Made by a program: the position numbers and the translations under genes
Shown here: piece after piece, positions 12,694-27,600 of the stretch
Position numbering within the stretch: the stretch's first letter is position 1
How the letters are laid out: every line of letters starts with the position of its first letter
The notes under the pieces: model-generated
Databases searched by the model: none
Told to the model about the DNA's origin: nothing
What the model saw: the letters and a program-made list of their open reading frames with translations, nothing else
Origin: Haematobia irritans
Taxonomy: Eukaryota; Arthropoda; Insecta; Diptera; Muscidae
Assembly (NCBI RefSeq): GCF_050003625.1
Contig: NC_134401.1
Location: 89,568,852-89,632,851 of the forward strand
Length of the DNA: 64,000 bases
Reading direction: 5' to 3'

Positions 12694-15600
12694 CTAAATT
12701 AAAGAAGAAGAAATATTGTAAGATAGATTTAGGTCAAAATATTCCATAATGGATTAAATAAAACAAGTATATAAGGCCGTAAGTTCGGCCAGGCCGAAGC
12801 TTATGTACCCTCCACCATGGATTGCGTAAAAACTTCTTCTAAACACTACCAACCACAATCGAATTACTTAAGTTGCGGTAACGCTTGCCGATGGCAAGGT
12901 ATCTTAAAATCTCCTAACACCATCTTCTAAATTGTAAGTCCATACGTGGTATATATTAAATCAAACAAGTATATACGGCCGTAAGTTCGGCCAGGCCGAA
13001 TCTTATGTACCCTCCACCATAGATTGCGTAGAAACTTCTACGAAAGACTGTCATCCACAAATTTCAACTCACATGGTTGTTAAATATCATATGCTACCAC
13101 CACGAACCAAATTTCAACCAGATCGGATGAATTTTGCTTCTACAAAAGGCACCGGAGGTCAAATCTGGGGATCGGTTTATATGGGAGCTATATATTATTA
13201 TGGACTGATAGGAACCAATTCCTGCCTGGTTGTTGCATACCCTATACTAACATCACGTACCAAATTTCAACCGAATGGGAAGAATTTTGTTCCTCCAAGG
13301 TGCTCCGGAGGTCAAATCTGGGGATCGGTTTATATGGGGCCTATATATAATTATGGACCGATATCGACCAATTTTTGCATGGGTTTGAGGCCATATATTA
13401 ACATCCCGTACCAAATTTCAACTGAATCAGATGAATTTTGGTCTTCTAAGGGCTCCGGGGGTCAAATCTGGTGATCGGTTTATATGGGGGCTATATATAA
13501 TTATAGACCGATATGGACCAATTTTTGCATGGTTGTTAGAGACAATATACTAACACCATGTACCAAATTTCAGCCGGATCGGATGAAAATTGTTTCTCTT
13601 AGAGGCTCTGCGAGCCAAATCGGGGGATCGGTTTATATGTGGGCTATATATAATTATGGACCGATGTGGACCAATTTTTGCATGGTTGTTAGAGACCATG
13701 TACCAAATTTCAGACGGATCGGATGAAATTTGCTTCTCTTAGAGCAATCGCAAGCCAAATTTGGCGGTCCGTTTATATGGGGGCTATACGTAAAAGTGGA
13801 CCGATATGGCCCATTTGCAACAACATCCGACCTACATCAATAACAAATACTTGTGCCAAGTTTCAAGTCGATAGATTGTTTCGTTCGGAAGTTAGCGTGA
13901 TTTCAACAGACGGACGGACATGCTCAGATCGACTCAGAATTTCACCACGACCCAGAATATATATACTTTATGGGGTCTTAGAGCAATATTTCTATGTGTT
14001 ACAAACGGAATGACAAAGTAATATACCCCCCATCCTATGGTGGAGGGTATAAAAAGATCGATCAAATACGTATGTAATTCAGTTTGACAAAATAGACATA
14101 ACATTTTGACAAAACTTTCTACAGAAATAAAATTTTAACAAAATTTTCTGTAGAAATAAAATTTTCACAAAATTTTCTATAGAAATAAAATTTTGGTAGA
14201 TTATTTTTGGCTCGAGGGGCAACCATGATTATCAACCGATATGGACCAATTTTTGTGTGATTGGAGATCGGCTATATATAACTATAGACCGATATGGACC
14301 AATTTTGGTATGGTTGTTAGCGGCCATATACTAACACCACGTTCCAAATTTGAACCGGTTCGGATGAATTTTGCTCCCCCAAGAGGCTCCGGAGGTCAAA
14401 TCTGGAGAACGTTTTATATGGGGGCTATATATAATTATGGACCGATATGGACCAATTCTGGCACAGTTGTTAAATATCATATACTAACACCATGTTCCAA
14501 ATTACAACCGGATCGGATGAAATATGCTTCTGTTAGAGGCTCCACAAGCCAACTCTGGGGATCGGTTTATATGGGGGCTATATATAATTATTGACCGATG
14601 TGGACCAATTTTTGCATGGTTGTTAGAGACCATATACCAACATCATGTTCCAAATTACAACCGGATCGGATGAAATATGCTTCTGTTAGAGGCTCCTCAA
14701 GCCAACTCTGGGAATGGGTTTATATGGGGGCTATATAGAATTATTGACCGATGAGGACCAATTTTTGCATGGTTGTTAGAGACCATATACCAACATCATG
14801 TACCAAATTTCAGCCGGATCGAATGAAATATGCTTCTGTTAGAGGCTCCACAAGCCAAATCTGAGGGTCCCTTTATATGAGGGCTATACGTAAAAGTGGA
14901 CCGATATGGCCCATTTGCAATACCATCCGACCTACATCAATAACAACTACTTGTGCCAAGTTTCAAGTCGATAGCTTGTTTCGTTCGGAAGTTAGCGTGA
15001 TTTCAACAGACGGACGGACGGACATGCTTAGATCGACTCAGAATTTCACCACGACCCAGAATATATATACTTTATGGGGTCTTAGAGCAATATTTCGATG
15101 TGTTACAAACGGAATGACCAAGTTAATATACCCCCTTCCTAGGGTGGAGGGTATAAAATGTGAATATAGTTGAAGATTCTGCTGGGCCGAAGAAGAAACT
15201 TTATTGAAACAAGTATATATGACGGAAAGTTCCGCCAGGCTAAATCTTGTGTTCGTTCGGCAGTTGGCGTGGTTTCTACCACCGACCGACATCGCTAGAT
15301 CGACTCAGAATTGTCCCTGTAAATAATTGCGGACCTACGTAGAAGAAAACATGTATATTCGGCCCGGCCGAATGTTATGTACTCACCACCAAGGATTGCG
15401 TACAAATTCGATAACAACGGTCTCTCGTATACGCATTGAACCAATATTGACAATTTTTTGTGATATCTTAAGCCTAGTACTAAGTACGCTTTTTTGCACG
15501 GTATACTGTTGTATTCTATATAGAAAAACATTTGTGGGTCATAACTGCGACATCTTTCTATTGAGATTTTTCGAACACATAGAGATGCAATCCTGTGTTC

Positions 15601-18600
15601 GTGACTCAAATCACGGTAAAACATGCTGACATTCGTTTTTCGCTTAAACGCACTTAGTACTAGTCACCTGGTACCGAACCGGTAAGGATGAAAACTAAGC
15701 TTTCTGCACACTCTAGAAGTCAAATATTACATCGGTAATAAGACAACCTACCTATGTATGCCACGTCTGATGGACCATTGCCAACCATCGGAATCATATA
15801 CAGAAATTCAACAGAATAAACAGGATGCTCTCTATCTGCATATTAGGAAAATAGCTTAGGTGCTATTCATGAGACTGAAGAGCCTGAACTCGCTTGGAAA
15901 CGTGAATTGCAGGCACACGGAACTCGTTGCTTCATTTGGTCAAGATATGAGGACAAGGCTATATGGTGACTCGGCATGTACATGAGAGTAAGTTGAAATC
16001 GACTATTCCAAATATAGAGGATTGTGAAGAAAGACGCATAATTTATGAGGATCTGAACATTTATACGGATGGGTCGAAGGTACTGGCAGTGGTATTTACT
16101 GCGAAGAGTTGTGGATTATAGAGTCATATAAGATGGACAACAAACGCAACATTTTTCATGCCGAAGTATTTGCCATTGAAAAAGAACTGCAGAACTTCTG
16201 TTGATTAGGCTCATATCAGCTTCTTCATCGACAGTCAGGCGACAATAAAGTCCTTAAAAAGTTCCCATTGAACAGCATATTACTCTGTGCTGGGTACCTG
16301 GACATTATGGAATAATGTGTAATGAGGAGGCAGATGTGCTTGTGAAATAAGGCGCACTCGGCGTTACGGATATTTTCCTCCCGCATATTTGTGTATTTAT
16401 AGATTTAACGTTAAATACAAAAATTTATGGAAAGTACTCTGGATTTCTATGGCGATTTATGGGGATCTGAACATTTATACGGATGGATCGAAGGTACTGG
16501 CACATAGAGAGGATTTGAGACCATTAATTGGCATAGTAACAGGACATTACACACTTGGAAACCCCATGGTAAGGATTGGCTTAATGACTGATGATATTTG
16601 TTGATGGTATCTGGATAAGGAGGCTGCGGAAGGCTCCTATCAGTTTCTGGGCCAGTGTCTGGCATTATTATTTAGAAGAAACAAGATGCTCGACACATTT
16701 TCTTTCAGGATATTACTGATGAACCGGACTGTAATCTGAAGAATAATCTTACCTCATCAAGGGTTCTGGATGGAAGATCTAGAAAACTCGTTTGAAAACG
16801 CAGATATGATGACATTAATCCTGGCGGAGGAAGATAGATGATGAAGAAAAGAGGAATAGTTATGAGGAATCACAGTAGACCAATATTGTAGAAACCAATT
16901 TCTTTTCTACGGATTGATGTCATCCTCTATAACATAACCTAACGTAACCTACATGTTCACCAGATGCTATCAAAATGACAAAAATTTTAAAATGTTACAT
17001 TTACAAATTACAAAATTAGAGGAAAATAAATACTAAATTAGAGGAACAAATATATGGTAAAATAAAATTGCAGACAAAAATGAAATTTAAAGACATACTG
17101 TTTTGTTCACTAAACTAAGAAAACCAAAAGGTAAAAACTTCAACATTTTCACAAGTTCCGGTTCGTGTAGCGCTTTGATATTGGGAATTTAAACTTACTT
17201 TTTGGCAGCGTATGGCAAATATATTCGGCTTTCAGTCAAACATGTGGTAAAGAATGATCCATATTTCCAATTACCTTGGCACAATTTCAATTCATCTTCT
17301 GTTGCTTGTCGATAAACTGGTAATAATTTTTCGATAAAGTGATTCTGGAAATTGGAAAAAGAGGTATAGCTGTATTTTAGTTTTAGTTTAGGTTATGTTG
17401 ACATACATTTAAGGAAGTATTCGGCTTGCTTTTTAGTTTTATAAAGATAATATACATTTTGAACATAACTGAAGTCGATGAAAAGATTTGAAGACCATAT
17501 TTTTATACCCTCCACCATAGGATGGGGGGGTGTATTAACTCTGTCATTCCGTTTGTAACACATCTAAATATTGATCAAAGACACCATAGAGTATATATAT
17601 TCTGGGTCGTGGTGAAATTCTGTGTCGATCTAGCGATGTCGGTCCGTCCGTCCGTCTGTGGAAATCACGCTAACTTTCGAACGAAACGAGCTATCGATTT
17701 GAAACTTGGCACAAGTAGTTGTTATTGATGTAGGTCGGATGGTATTACAAATGGGACATATCGGCCCATTTTTATGTATAGCCCCCATATAAACGGACCC
17801 CCAGATTTGCCTTGCGGAACCTCTCCGATCAGGTTGAAATTTGGTACGTGGTGTTAGTATAGGGTCTCTAACATCCACGCTAAAATTGGTCCACATAGGT
17901 CCATAATTATATATAGCCCCCTTATAAATAGATTTATAGATTTTGATTGCGGATCCTCATGGTGGAGCAAACTTCAACCGATCCGGTTAAAATTCGGCAC
18001 GTGATGTCTATGTATGGCCTCTAACATCCGTGCAAAAATGGGTCCAAATCGGTTCATAATTACATATAGCACCCATATAAACCGATCCACAGATTTGACA
18101 TCCGGAGCCACTTGGAGGAGCAAATTTCATCGGATACGGTTGAAATTTGGTACTTTGTGTTGATATATGACCTCTAAGACCCGTGCAATAATTGGTCCAT
18201 ATAGGTTCATAATTATATATAGCCCCCATATTAATCCAATCCCCAGATTATGCCAAGAAAGTAGTGAAAATATTCTTTTTGGATCCGGAAGTGGTGCAAA
18301 ATTGACGCAGAAGCGATGAATTTTACATGGGCTTGCCATAGGACGGATGTCCACCATTTCAACAGCCGTTGCACTGAATTTGCATCACTTCTTAAGGTGT
18401 GATGCGAATCCGGTGTTTTGGATGTAAATTAACAAATTTTGTGATATTTTAACAACTAAATAATTTTTAAAAATTTTTATGATTTTTAATGCATTATAAC
18501 GCTTGTCTGGAACGTTTGACATCAAATATTTTAAAAAATTCGCAATTTTCTAGAAAGGATTTAGCATTTCCAATTACCACCCTACAGTTCATATCGGTTC

Positions 18601-21600
18601 GTAATCATTTATAGACACCCTATATATATGCCGATTAAGAACTGAATTATATTCGTATTTAATCAGCCTTTTTCGTTTGATTTATACCCTGTATGGACTA
18701 ACTAACAATTTAGAACACGATATTAAGAAGTTTTAAGATACCTTGCCATTTGTAAGAATTACTACAACCCAAGTAATTCGATTGTGGATGATAGTCTTTA
18801 GTAGAACTTCCTACGCAATCCATGGTGGAGGGTACATAAGATTCGGCCTGGCCGAACTTACGGCCGTATATATTTGTTTTGAATTAAAATTTTGGACTTC
18901 TTTTATATTACACTATAGAACTTAGTCGAATTCGACGCATACAAATAACACGCATAGTAGGAATATGATCATCCCAAACAGATTTCAAGAGCACAATGAC
19001 CTAAACACCAATTTTATATTTTACTCAGCTTGACTAATACTATGTTCCCACTCAGTCCATTTCTTATTCGTTTTTCCAAAACTTTTCACAGTTCACATTG
19101 GGGAAAACTTGTATTTTGGACTTCGATTTTTTTTAATTGGATTGTCCCCCTTCAAGTTTAATAAAATTTTCAAACAAATGTTACAATTTTATTCGAAATT
19201 CGACCATGGGAACCACCTTTAGATATTTTTTGATAATTGTAAAATCATGTCGTGATGTATTTTGAAGTAAATTTTACATGGTGAAAGAACTCCCATTATC
19301 ATTGCTCGATGGGAGCCACCGTGGTTCAATGGTTAGCATGCCCGCCTTGCATACACAAGGTCGTGGGTCCGATTCCTGCTTCGAGCGAACACCAAAATGT
19401 TTTTCAGCGGTGGATTATCCCTCCTCAGTAATGCTGGTGACATTTCTGAGGGTTTCAAAGCTTCTCTAAGTGGTTTCACTGCAATGTGGAACGCCGTTCG
19501 GACTCGGCTATAAAAAGGAGGTCCCTTGTCATTGAGCTTAACATGGAATCGGGCAGCACTCAGTGATAAGAGAGAAGTTCACCAATGGACTGAATAGTCT
19601 AAGTGAGTCTGATACATCGGGCTGCCACCTAACCTAATCTAACCATCATTTCTCGATCATTTGGTAGACGATCGCCGGCCTCCTGCTATGACAAAAAATT
19701 TATAGTTTTCCAATTTTTAATTGTAAAAATTTATTGGGATTTTTGGGGACGAAATTGTCTTAATTTGGGGACAAGACCAAAAACATACTGGCAACACTGA
19801 TTGAGATCTATTTTTTTATTTCCAACAAAAATGTCTCGGCCTTATTCTTGAAATATAAATTTTCTCCATTCCAATTTCTACCTTTAGTCCTTATTTAGTT
19901 CTTATTTGTATACCTTCCACAAAAGGATGAGAGGTGCAGCGACATAAACATTCCGTCCGTAACGGATCGAAATATTGGTCTCAGACTCCCATAAAGTATG
20001 TTACATATATTCATGGTAGCGGTGAAATTCGGAGTCGATGTAACGATGTCCGTCCGTCAATCGCAACTTGGCACAAGTAGATGTTATTGATGTAGGTCTG
20101 ATGCGATCGGATGCCCAATCTTTTTGACCCTCCTGGCGCCGTAATTTTCATGCGATTTGGTTGAAATTCGACATGTGATGCCAGTGTCAAAACTGCCATG
20201 CAAAAATTTATTCATATCATAGAAGGCAAAGTTAAGAAGTTTTAAGATACCTTACCACAGGCAAATGTTACCGCGAACCAAATAATTCCATTTTGGATGA
20301 GAGTCTTTAGTAGAACTTTGTACGTGGGTGCAAAAGATACGACCTGGCCGAACTTTGTGCCCATAAAAACTGTTTTATTGTAATCAGATTTTTTCATTTA
20401 TTGGTCTATTTTTGTTAAATAATAATTATATTATCCAATTTTCTATTAATAAATTTCTATTGCATAATAAATTCCGAGTTTGGTTGCAATCAAGGTCAGA
20501 TAATCGTACATACTTAATCATAAATCACAAAAGATTACACATTATAGAACATTATTGATTTTATGTCAATTATGCATATCATAAAATATTAATCACCACT
20601 TGAAACAAAAAATACCTAGATAATGATATGGCGGAGATGCAAATATACTAATATTTCTAATAAAGTTCGTATTTAATATGTAGCTGTATATGTTTAAATT
20701 GAACCAAAAACTTGGGGTTTGTAGATAAAAGTTCCAAATAAGAAAAAAAGTTAAAATGTGTCTTAATTTTTATACCCTCCATCATAGGATGGGGGTATAT
20801 TAACTTTGTCATTCCGTTTGTAACACATCGAAATATTGCTCTAAGACCCCATAAAGTATATATATTCTGGGTCGTGGTGAAATTCTGAGTCGATCTAAGC
20901 ATGTCCGTCCGTCCGTCCGTCTGTTGAAATCACGCTAACTTCCGAACGAAACAAGCTATCGACTTGAAACTTGGCACAAGTAGTTGTTATCGATGTAGGT
21001 CGGATGGTATTGAAAATGGGCCATATCGGTCCACTTTTACGTATAGCCCCCATATAAAGGGACCCTCAGATTTGGCTTGTGGAGCCCCTAACAGAAGCAT
21101 ATTTAATCCGATCCGGCTGAAATTTGGTACATGGTGTTAGTATATGGTCTCTAACAATCATGAAAAAATTGGTCGACATCGGTCCATAATTATATATAGC
21201 CCCCATATAAACCGATCCCCAGATTTGGCTTGTGGAGCCTCTAAGAGAAGCATATTTAATCCGATCCGCCTGAAATTTGGTACATGGTGTTAGTATATGG
21301 TCTCTAACAATCATGAAAAAATTGGTCGACATCGGTCCATAATTATATATAGCCCCCATATAAACCGATCCCCAGATTTGGCTTGCGGACCCTCAAAGAG
21401 AAGCAAATTTCATCCGATCCGGCTGAAATTTGGTACATGATGTTGGTATATGGTATCTAACAACCATGCAAAAATTGGTCCACATCGGTCCATAATTATA
21501 TATAGACCCCATATAAACCGATCCCCAGATTTGGTTTGTGGAGCCTCTAAGAGAAGCATATTTCATCCGATCCGGCTGAAATTTGGTACATGGTGTTGGT

Positions 21601-24600
21601 ATATGGTCTCTAACAACCGTGCAAAAATTGGTCCATATCGGTCCTTAATTATAAATAGCCCCCATATAAACCGATCCCCAGATTTGGCTTGTGGAGCCTC
21701 TAAGAGAAGCATATTTCACCCGATCCGGCTGAAATTTGGTACATGGTGTTGGTATATGGTCTCTAACAATCATGCAAAAATTGGTCCACATCGGTCCATA
21801 ATTATATATAGCCCCCATATAAACCGATCTCCAGATTTGGCTTGCGAAGCCTCAAAGAGAAGCAAATTGCATCCGATCCGGCTGAAATTTGGTACATGGT
21901 ATTGGTATATAGTCTCTAGCAACCGTGCAAAAATTGGTCCATATCGGTCCATAATTATATATAGCCCCCATATAAAACGTTCTCCAGATTTGACCTCCGG
22001 AGCCTCTTGGAGGAGCAAAATTCATCCGATCCGGTTCAAATTAGGAACGTGGTGTTAGTATATGGTCGCTAACAACCATACCAAAATTGGTCCAATCACA
22101 CAAAAATTGGTCCATGTCGATCCATAATCATGGTTGCCCTAGAGCCAAAAATAATCTTCCAAAATTTTATTTCTATAGAAAATTTTGTTAAAATTTAATT
22201 TCTAGAGAAAATTTTGTTAAAATTTTATTTCTGTAGACATTTTTGTCAAAATTTTCTTTCTTTAGAAGATGGTGTTAGGAGGTTTTAAGATACCTTGCCA
22301 TCGGCAAGCGTTACCGCAACGTAAGTAATTCGATTGTGGATGGCAGTGTTTAGAAGAAGTTTCTACGCAATCCATGATGGAGGGTACATAAGCTTCGGCC
22401 TGGCCGAACTTACGGCCGTATGTACTTGTTTTTAGTTAATTAAAAGGTTAATTGGAATGATTAATATTTTATTGATCGAAATGGATATATTTAATCACAC
22501 GATATGGGGGCTATATCAAAATGAAAGTCAAAATATTCATGCTATGTGTCCAAAATTATTTGATGGCATATCAGGTGAAAATGGTTGTTTCTATTGATCC
22601 AAATTAGTCTATAAAGGATTTATATCGATATAGATTATATTTGGCATATCTACTTATAGATCTAAAATAACTTCAAGATTTTAAATTTTAATCAAATCGG
22701 ATAAAAAATATGTACTTCCATGCCCCAGGGAGATCGCTCTATATATGGGAGCTATATCAAATCGGCTCTTAACTGACCTGATCTAAATTTAATGCTTGAA
22801 GCAACTCGGATGAAAAATGCGGCTTCCATGCTCTCAAGAAGTGAAATCGGGTTTATACTGAGTCTATATCAAAACATGGACCGAAATATAGCAAATTCAG
22901 CACAGCTGTTAACTGACTAAAATACTTCTATATTTAACCCTCTAATGTCCCAATTTTTTGTCAGCTGATTAAATATTCAATGCTAACGACACAAAAGCAA
23001 GGAAACTAATCAAGAAAAATTTATACGGTAAAATTCAGTATATGCTGCAAAGGCTCTTGAACAGGTTCAACTAAGTTTTCTTTTTATTTTATTCATTTTT
23101 GTTGTTTTAAGGTGTGTTTTACTAAAAGCTTCCTTATTTAATGAAGCCCGGCTAAAGGCGGGATTGGGCATTAGAGGGTTATAATTTTAAGTAAATGCGG
23201 TCTTCAAGCCCTCAAGGAGTCAAATGGCGATATACGCCAGGTTTAGCGATGGTAGTGGTGTGCGCCATCGTAATGGTCAATGGTCGCTACCCGCTCGTAT
23301 TCATTGACTCTGGGTTCAAAATAAATGCAGAATATTATCGAAAAAATGTTCCAAAAAAGTATTGGAGACCTAGGTAGACAAACATTTTTACCGCAGACTA
23401 TGAACATTCCAATATGACTCCCCCATTGCACTGGTCAACCAAGAATGGCTTAAATAGGAGGTTCCTCGCTTCATTTCTACCGCACAATGGCCACCAAAAT
23501 CTCAAGCTTTCAATCAGTTAGGTTTTTGCAGAAGAAGGTTGGCACTAAAAAACACCAAAGTGTCGGTCATCTATAGACGGCGCACAGTGCTTCGATCACA
23601 AACAACGTATGGACAAAAATAGAAGTAGCCATAATAGGAAATCGAAACTTTGAAGGGCTTTATTGATGGTCAAAACTCAGACAAATGCGAAGTTTGGTTC
23701 CGTTCGGACCACTCCTTCAAGTACCTTCCGTACAAAGAGATCATAAATATCTGATTGCATAAAAGGGAGAGATAACACAAATGCCAATGAGTCCTTCATT
23801 TGATAACGGTTATAGATCACTCTTTGAAATTTTGTATGGTTAGAGCCGAGTTATTGGCCAAGAAGTGAGCCAAATTTTGAGAACCTAGGTGAGTAGGGTT
23901 ACCAAGAGACCTTTAAAATTGTTTCCCTTGGCTATTGGTAAAGTTTATCAACTTTTCAATTTTTGTTTTGAATTTTGACTCGTTTTATTAAATAAATTTG
24001 TTGTATATTTATTGTTAGCTTTCAACTCAAAAAATAAAATTTCGTTAAATTCGAAATTTTGAGTTGATCTTTCCTTCCCAGCAAAAAAAGAGTCGCCAAA
24101 AAAGTAATGCAAATGTTCTTTTTGGATCCGGAAGTGGTGCAAAATTGACGCAGAAGCGATGAATTTGACATGGGCTTGTCATAGGACGGAAGTTCTCCAT
24201 TTCTACAGCCGTTGCACTGAATTTGCATCACTTCTTTAGGTGTGCTCCAAACTCAATGTTTTGGATGTAAATTTAAAAATTCTGTGATATTTTATCAAAT
24301 AAATAATTTTCATAATTTTTTATAATTTTTAACGGATTTTTACGTCTGTCGGAAACATTTGACCTCAAATATTTTCAAAAATTCACAATTTTTTCAGATT
24401 GGATTTAGCATTTTTTTCGACAAAGTTTAAATGATTTCTATTATTTTATGAATTCTTACTCTGTTTTTAACCTATTTGAAACAAAAAAAGTTAAAATTAC
24501 CCATTAAAGTATGAAAAAACCAAGTTATAAAAAATTGAATTAAAAGAACTTCCTGGGTAGTTAAAATAAAGAACATCATTGGGAGTGCATCTTTTGGAAG

Positions 24601-27600
24601 TGCTTTTAAAGTTGTGCCTTTGGAAGAACTTCCAATTTTTTTGCTGGGTTCTTTTGTATTATATAGCTAGAATAACTATCTCTTATTTAATAAAATTTTG
24701 CTAAGTTTGAAAAATTAATGTTATTTTTTCATAAGTTTGTAAAACTTATAAAATTATAGTTTTTTGGCCATCTTGGTGGCATTTTGAGGACTTGTAACAA
24801 AAACTTATATCTCTGAATTTTATTTCTTTTTATGATTTTGTTTTGTATATCTTGTTAGTATTCAATTAAAAAAATACAATTTTGCTAATTTTGAAAAAGT
24901 AAAGTTATTCTTCAGAAATTTGTAAAACATATAAAATTTAAAAAATTTTCCTCAAAGTGCCACAAAATATTTAATTTGTCTTAAATTCGTTCTTTAATAC
25001 CATCCACTTAATGTAACCCCATTTTCGACCAAAAACGCTTAAAATTCAAGTAATTTTTAAAAATTGTTCTAATCTGAAAAAAATCCGTAGTTAAACTACC
25101 GCTAAATATAACATATTGTTATTGCAAAAAGTTATTAAATTAAATTTTATTATTTTTATCGAAACTTTCCACAGCCCAATGAAATTTTCCTTTTATTTTT
25201 ATGTTAGCCTGATATCAACGCAGGCTAGTTTTTCGTCCAAATTAATTACTTTACATATTATTACAATTTTAATGCGAGCTAACTGGACATGAAGATTAAG
25301 GAATTTATATTAACATATTAAGCTATTGAAAAAAATGCCAGATACCCTATACATATGTTTCAGTGTCGGCAAATTCACATTTCCATAGTCTTTAGTAAGA
25401 TCTGGCTGGATGAGATGATTCAATTGGGGTCTTACATGTTAATTTCCTATGAAAATTATGTTACATACGAGAATATTTTTTTATTTAATTAATAATTAAT
25501 GTTTTAATTAAAAATGTTCAATCATTTTCTAATTGACTTTATTTTTTAATTTGGCTAAAAAGAGAATCGTATCATCTAGATTTTAAATTGATTACGTTTG
25601 ACACATCAATTAATTTCACATTTTCAATTATTTTATTGTGGAAATATTTTTTTATTTAACTAAAAAGTTAATTGGAATAAATAATGTGTTAATTAAAAAT
25701 GTTCAACCATTTTCTAATTGACTTTTTATTTTAATTTCATTAAAAAGTTAATTGTATCAGCTAAGTATACCCTGCGCCACTCTGTGGAACAGGGTATTAT
25801 AAGTTAGTGCATATGTTTGTAACACCCAGAAGGAGACGAGATAGACACATGGTGTCTTTGGCAATAATGCTCAGGGTGGGTCCCTGAGTCGATATAACCA
25901 TGTCCGTCTGTTCGTCCGTCCGTCCGTCTGTCTGTGAACACATTTTTGTGATCAAAGTCTAGGTCGCAATTTAAGTCCAATCGCCTTAAAATTTGGCACA
26001 TGTTCCTAATTTGGGTCAGAATAGAACCCTATTGATTTTGGAAGAAATCGGTTCAGATTTAGATATAGCTCCCATATATATCATTCGCCCGATATGCACT
26101 TATATGGACCCAGAAGCCAGAGTTTTATCCCGATTAGCTTGAAATTTTGCACAAGGAGTACAATTGGTAGTATAGTCATGTGTGCCAAATTTGATTGAAA
26201 TCGGTTCAGATTTAGATATAGCTTCCATATATATTTTTCGCCCGATATGGACCTATATGGCCCCAGAAGGCAGAGTTTCGGCCCAATTTGGTTGAAATTT
26301 TGCACTAGGAGTACAATTAGTAATATAGTCATGTGTACCAAATTTGATTGAAATCGGTTCAGGTTTAGATATAGCTCCCATATATATGTTTTTCTGATTT
26401 CGACAAAAATGGTCAAAATACCAACATTTTCTTTGTAAAATCGCCACTGCTTAGTCGAAAAGTTTTAAAAATGACTCTAATTTTCCTAAACTTCTAATAC
26501 ATGTATATCGAGTGATAAATCATAAATAAACTTTTGCGAAGTTTCCTTAAAATTGCTTCAGATTTAAATGTTTCCCTTATTTTTTTACTAACATTGTGTT
26601 CCACCCTAGTGCATTAGCCGACTTAAAATTTGAGTCTATAGATTTTGTAGAAGTCTATCAAATTCTGTCCAGATCGAGTGATATTTAAATGTATGTATTT
26701 GGGACAAACCTTTATATGTAGCTCTAACACATTTGACGGATGTGATATGGTATCGAAAATTTAGATCTACAAAGTGGTGCAGGGTATAATATAGTCGGCC
26801 CCGCCCGACTTTAGACTTTCCTTACTTGTTTTTTAATTGATTACGATTTACACTTCAATTAATTTTTTAATTGGAAATATTTTCGATATTTTTTCTGTGA
26901 ATTAGGTCAATATTTTTCGGTGTATGGGTATTTCTTATATATCCTGGGGCAGAGGGTTTTTTTATATGGTTAAAGTAGTGGATTTTTGCCAAAATAAGAA
27001 ACTGTCGAAAAGTCGACATTTGCATTAACGTAGTAAATCACCTGGCCACTTTATTTTCAAACAGCACTCAACGCACACACATAAATGAGTATTTAATTGT
27101 TTTGCTGAGAATAGCGTATCACGACATTTAAATCAATTAAGACTAATCGTATTGGAGCAAAAACCAAGTGAAATCTTATCACAAATATTAATAGTGTACA
27201 TACATATGTATACATGTCGGAGGTACTTACGCGAACTATTGATGGAGATGTACTGGAGAATATATAACCTGATAATTGGCAAACACCGGCTAAAGTAGCT
27301 TCCTTAGAACGTCTCAAATCATCCCAATAATGAAATGCATCGGTCATCCATTGTCTAAGTGAGATAGAGATTCAAGCGACTTCTATATACAGATTCATCT
27401 CTAGGATTTCTTTAGCTTACTGTGTAATTTCAGGTGTTGGGCCCATGAAACTAGTACCCGGTCGAAAAATTCCAGCAGCTACATAACTGGTGGTGTCTTC
27501 ATTGAAACGGTCAGCCAATATGGTCACCTTGGCATTGGGAAAATTCTCTTGTAACTCAAGAGCAGTCGTTAGACCTATAATACCGCTACCCACAATACCG

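Noticed and set aside
21450..22058. A 202-aa open frame with 51-residue repeats (also at 62492-63100)
   Set aside because: The repeat unit is 153 bp, a multiple of three, and the frame is open on both strands. There is no start context, splice site or conserved domain, so it is most simply an artefact of the repeat.
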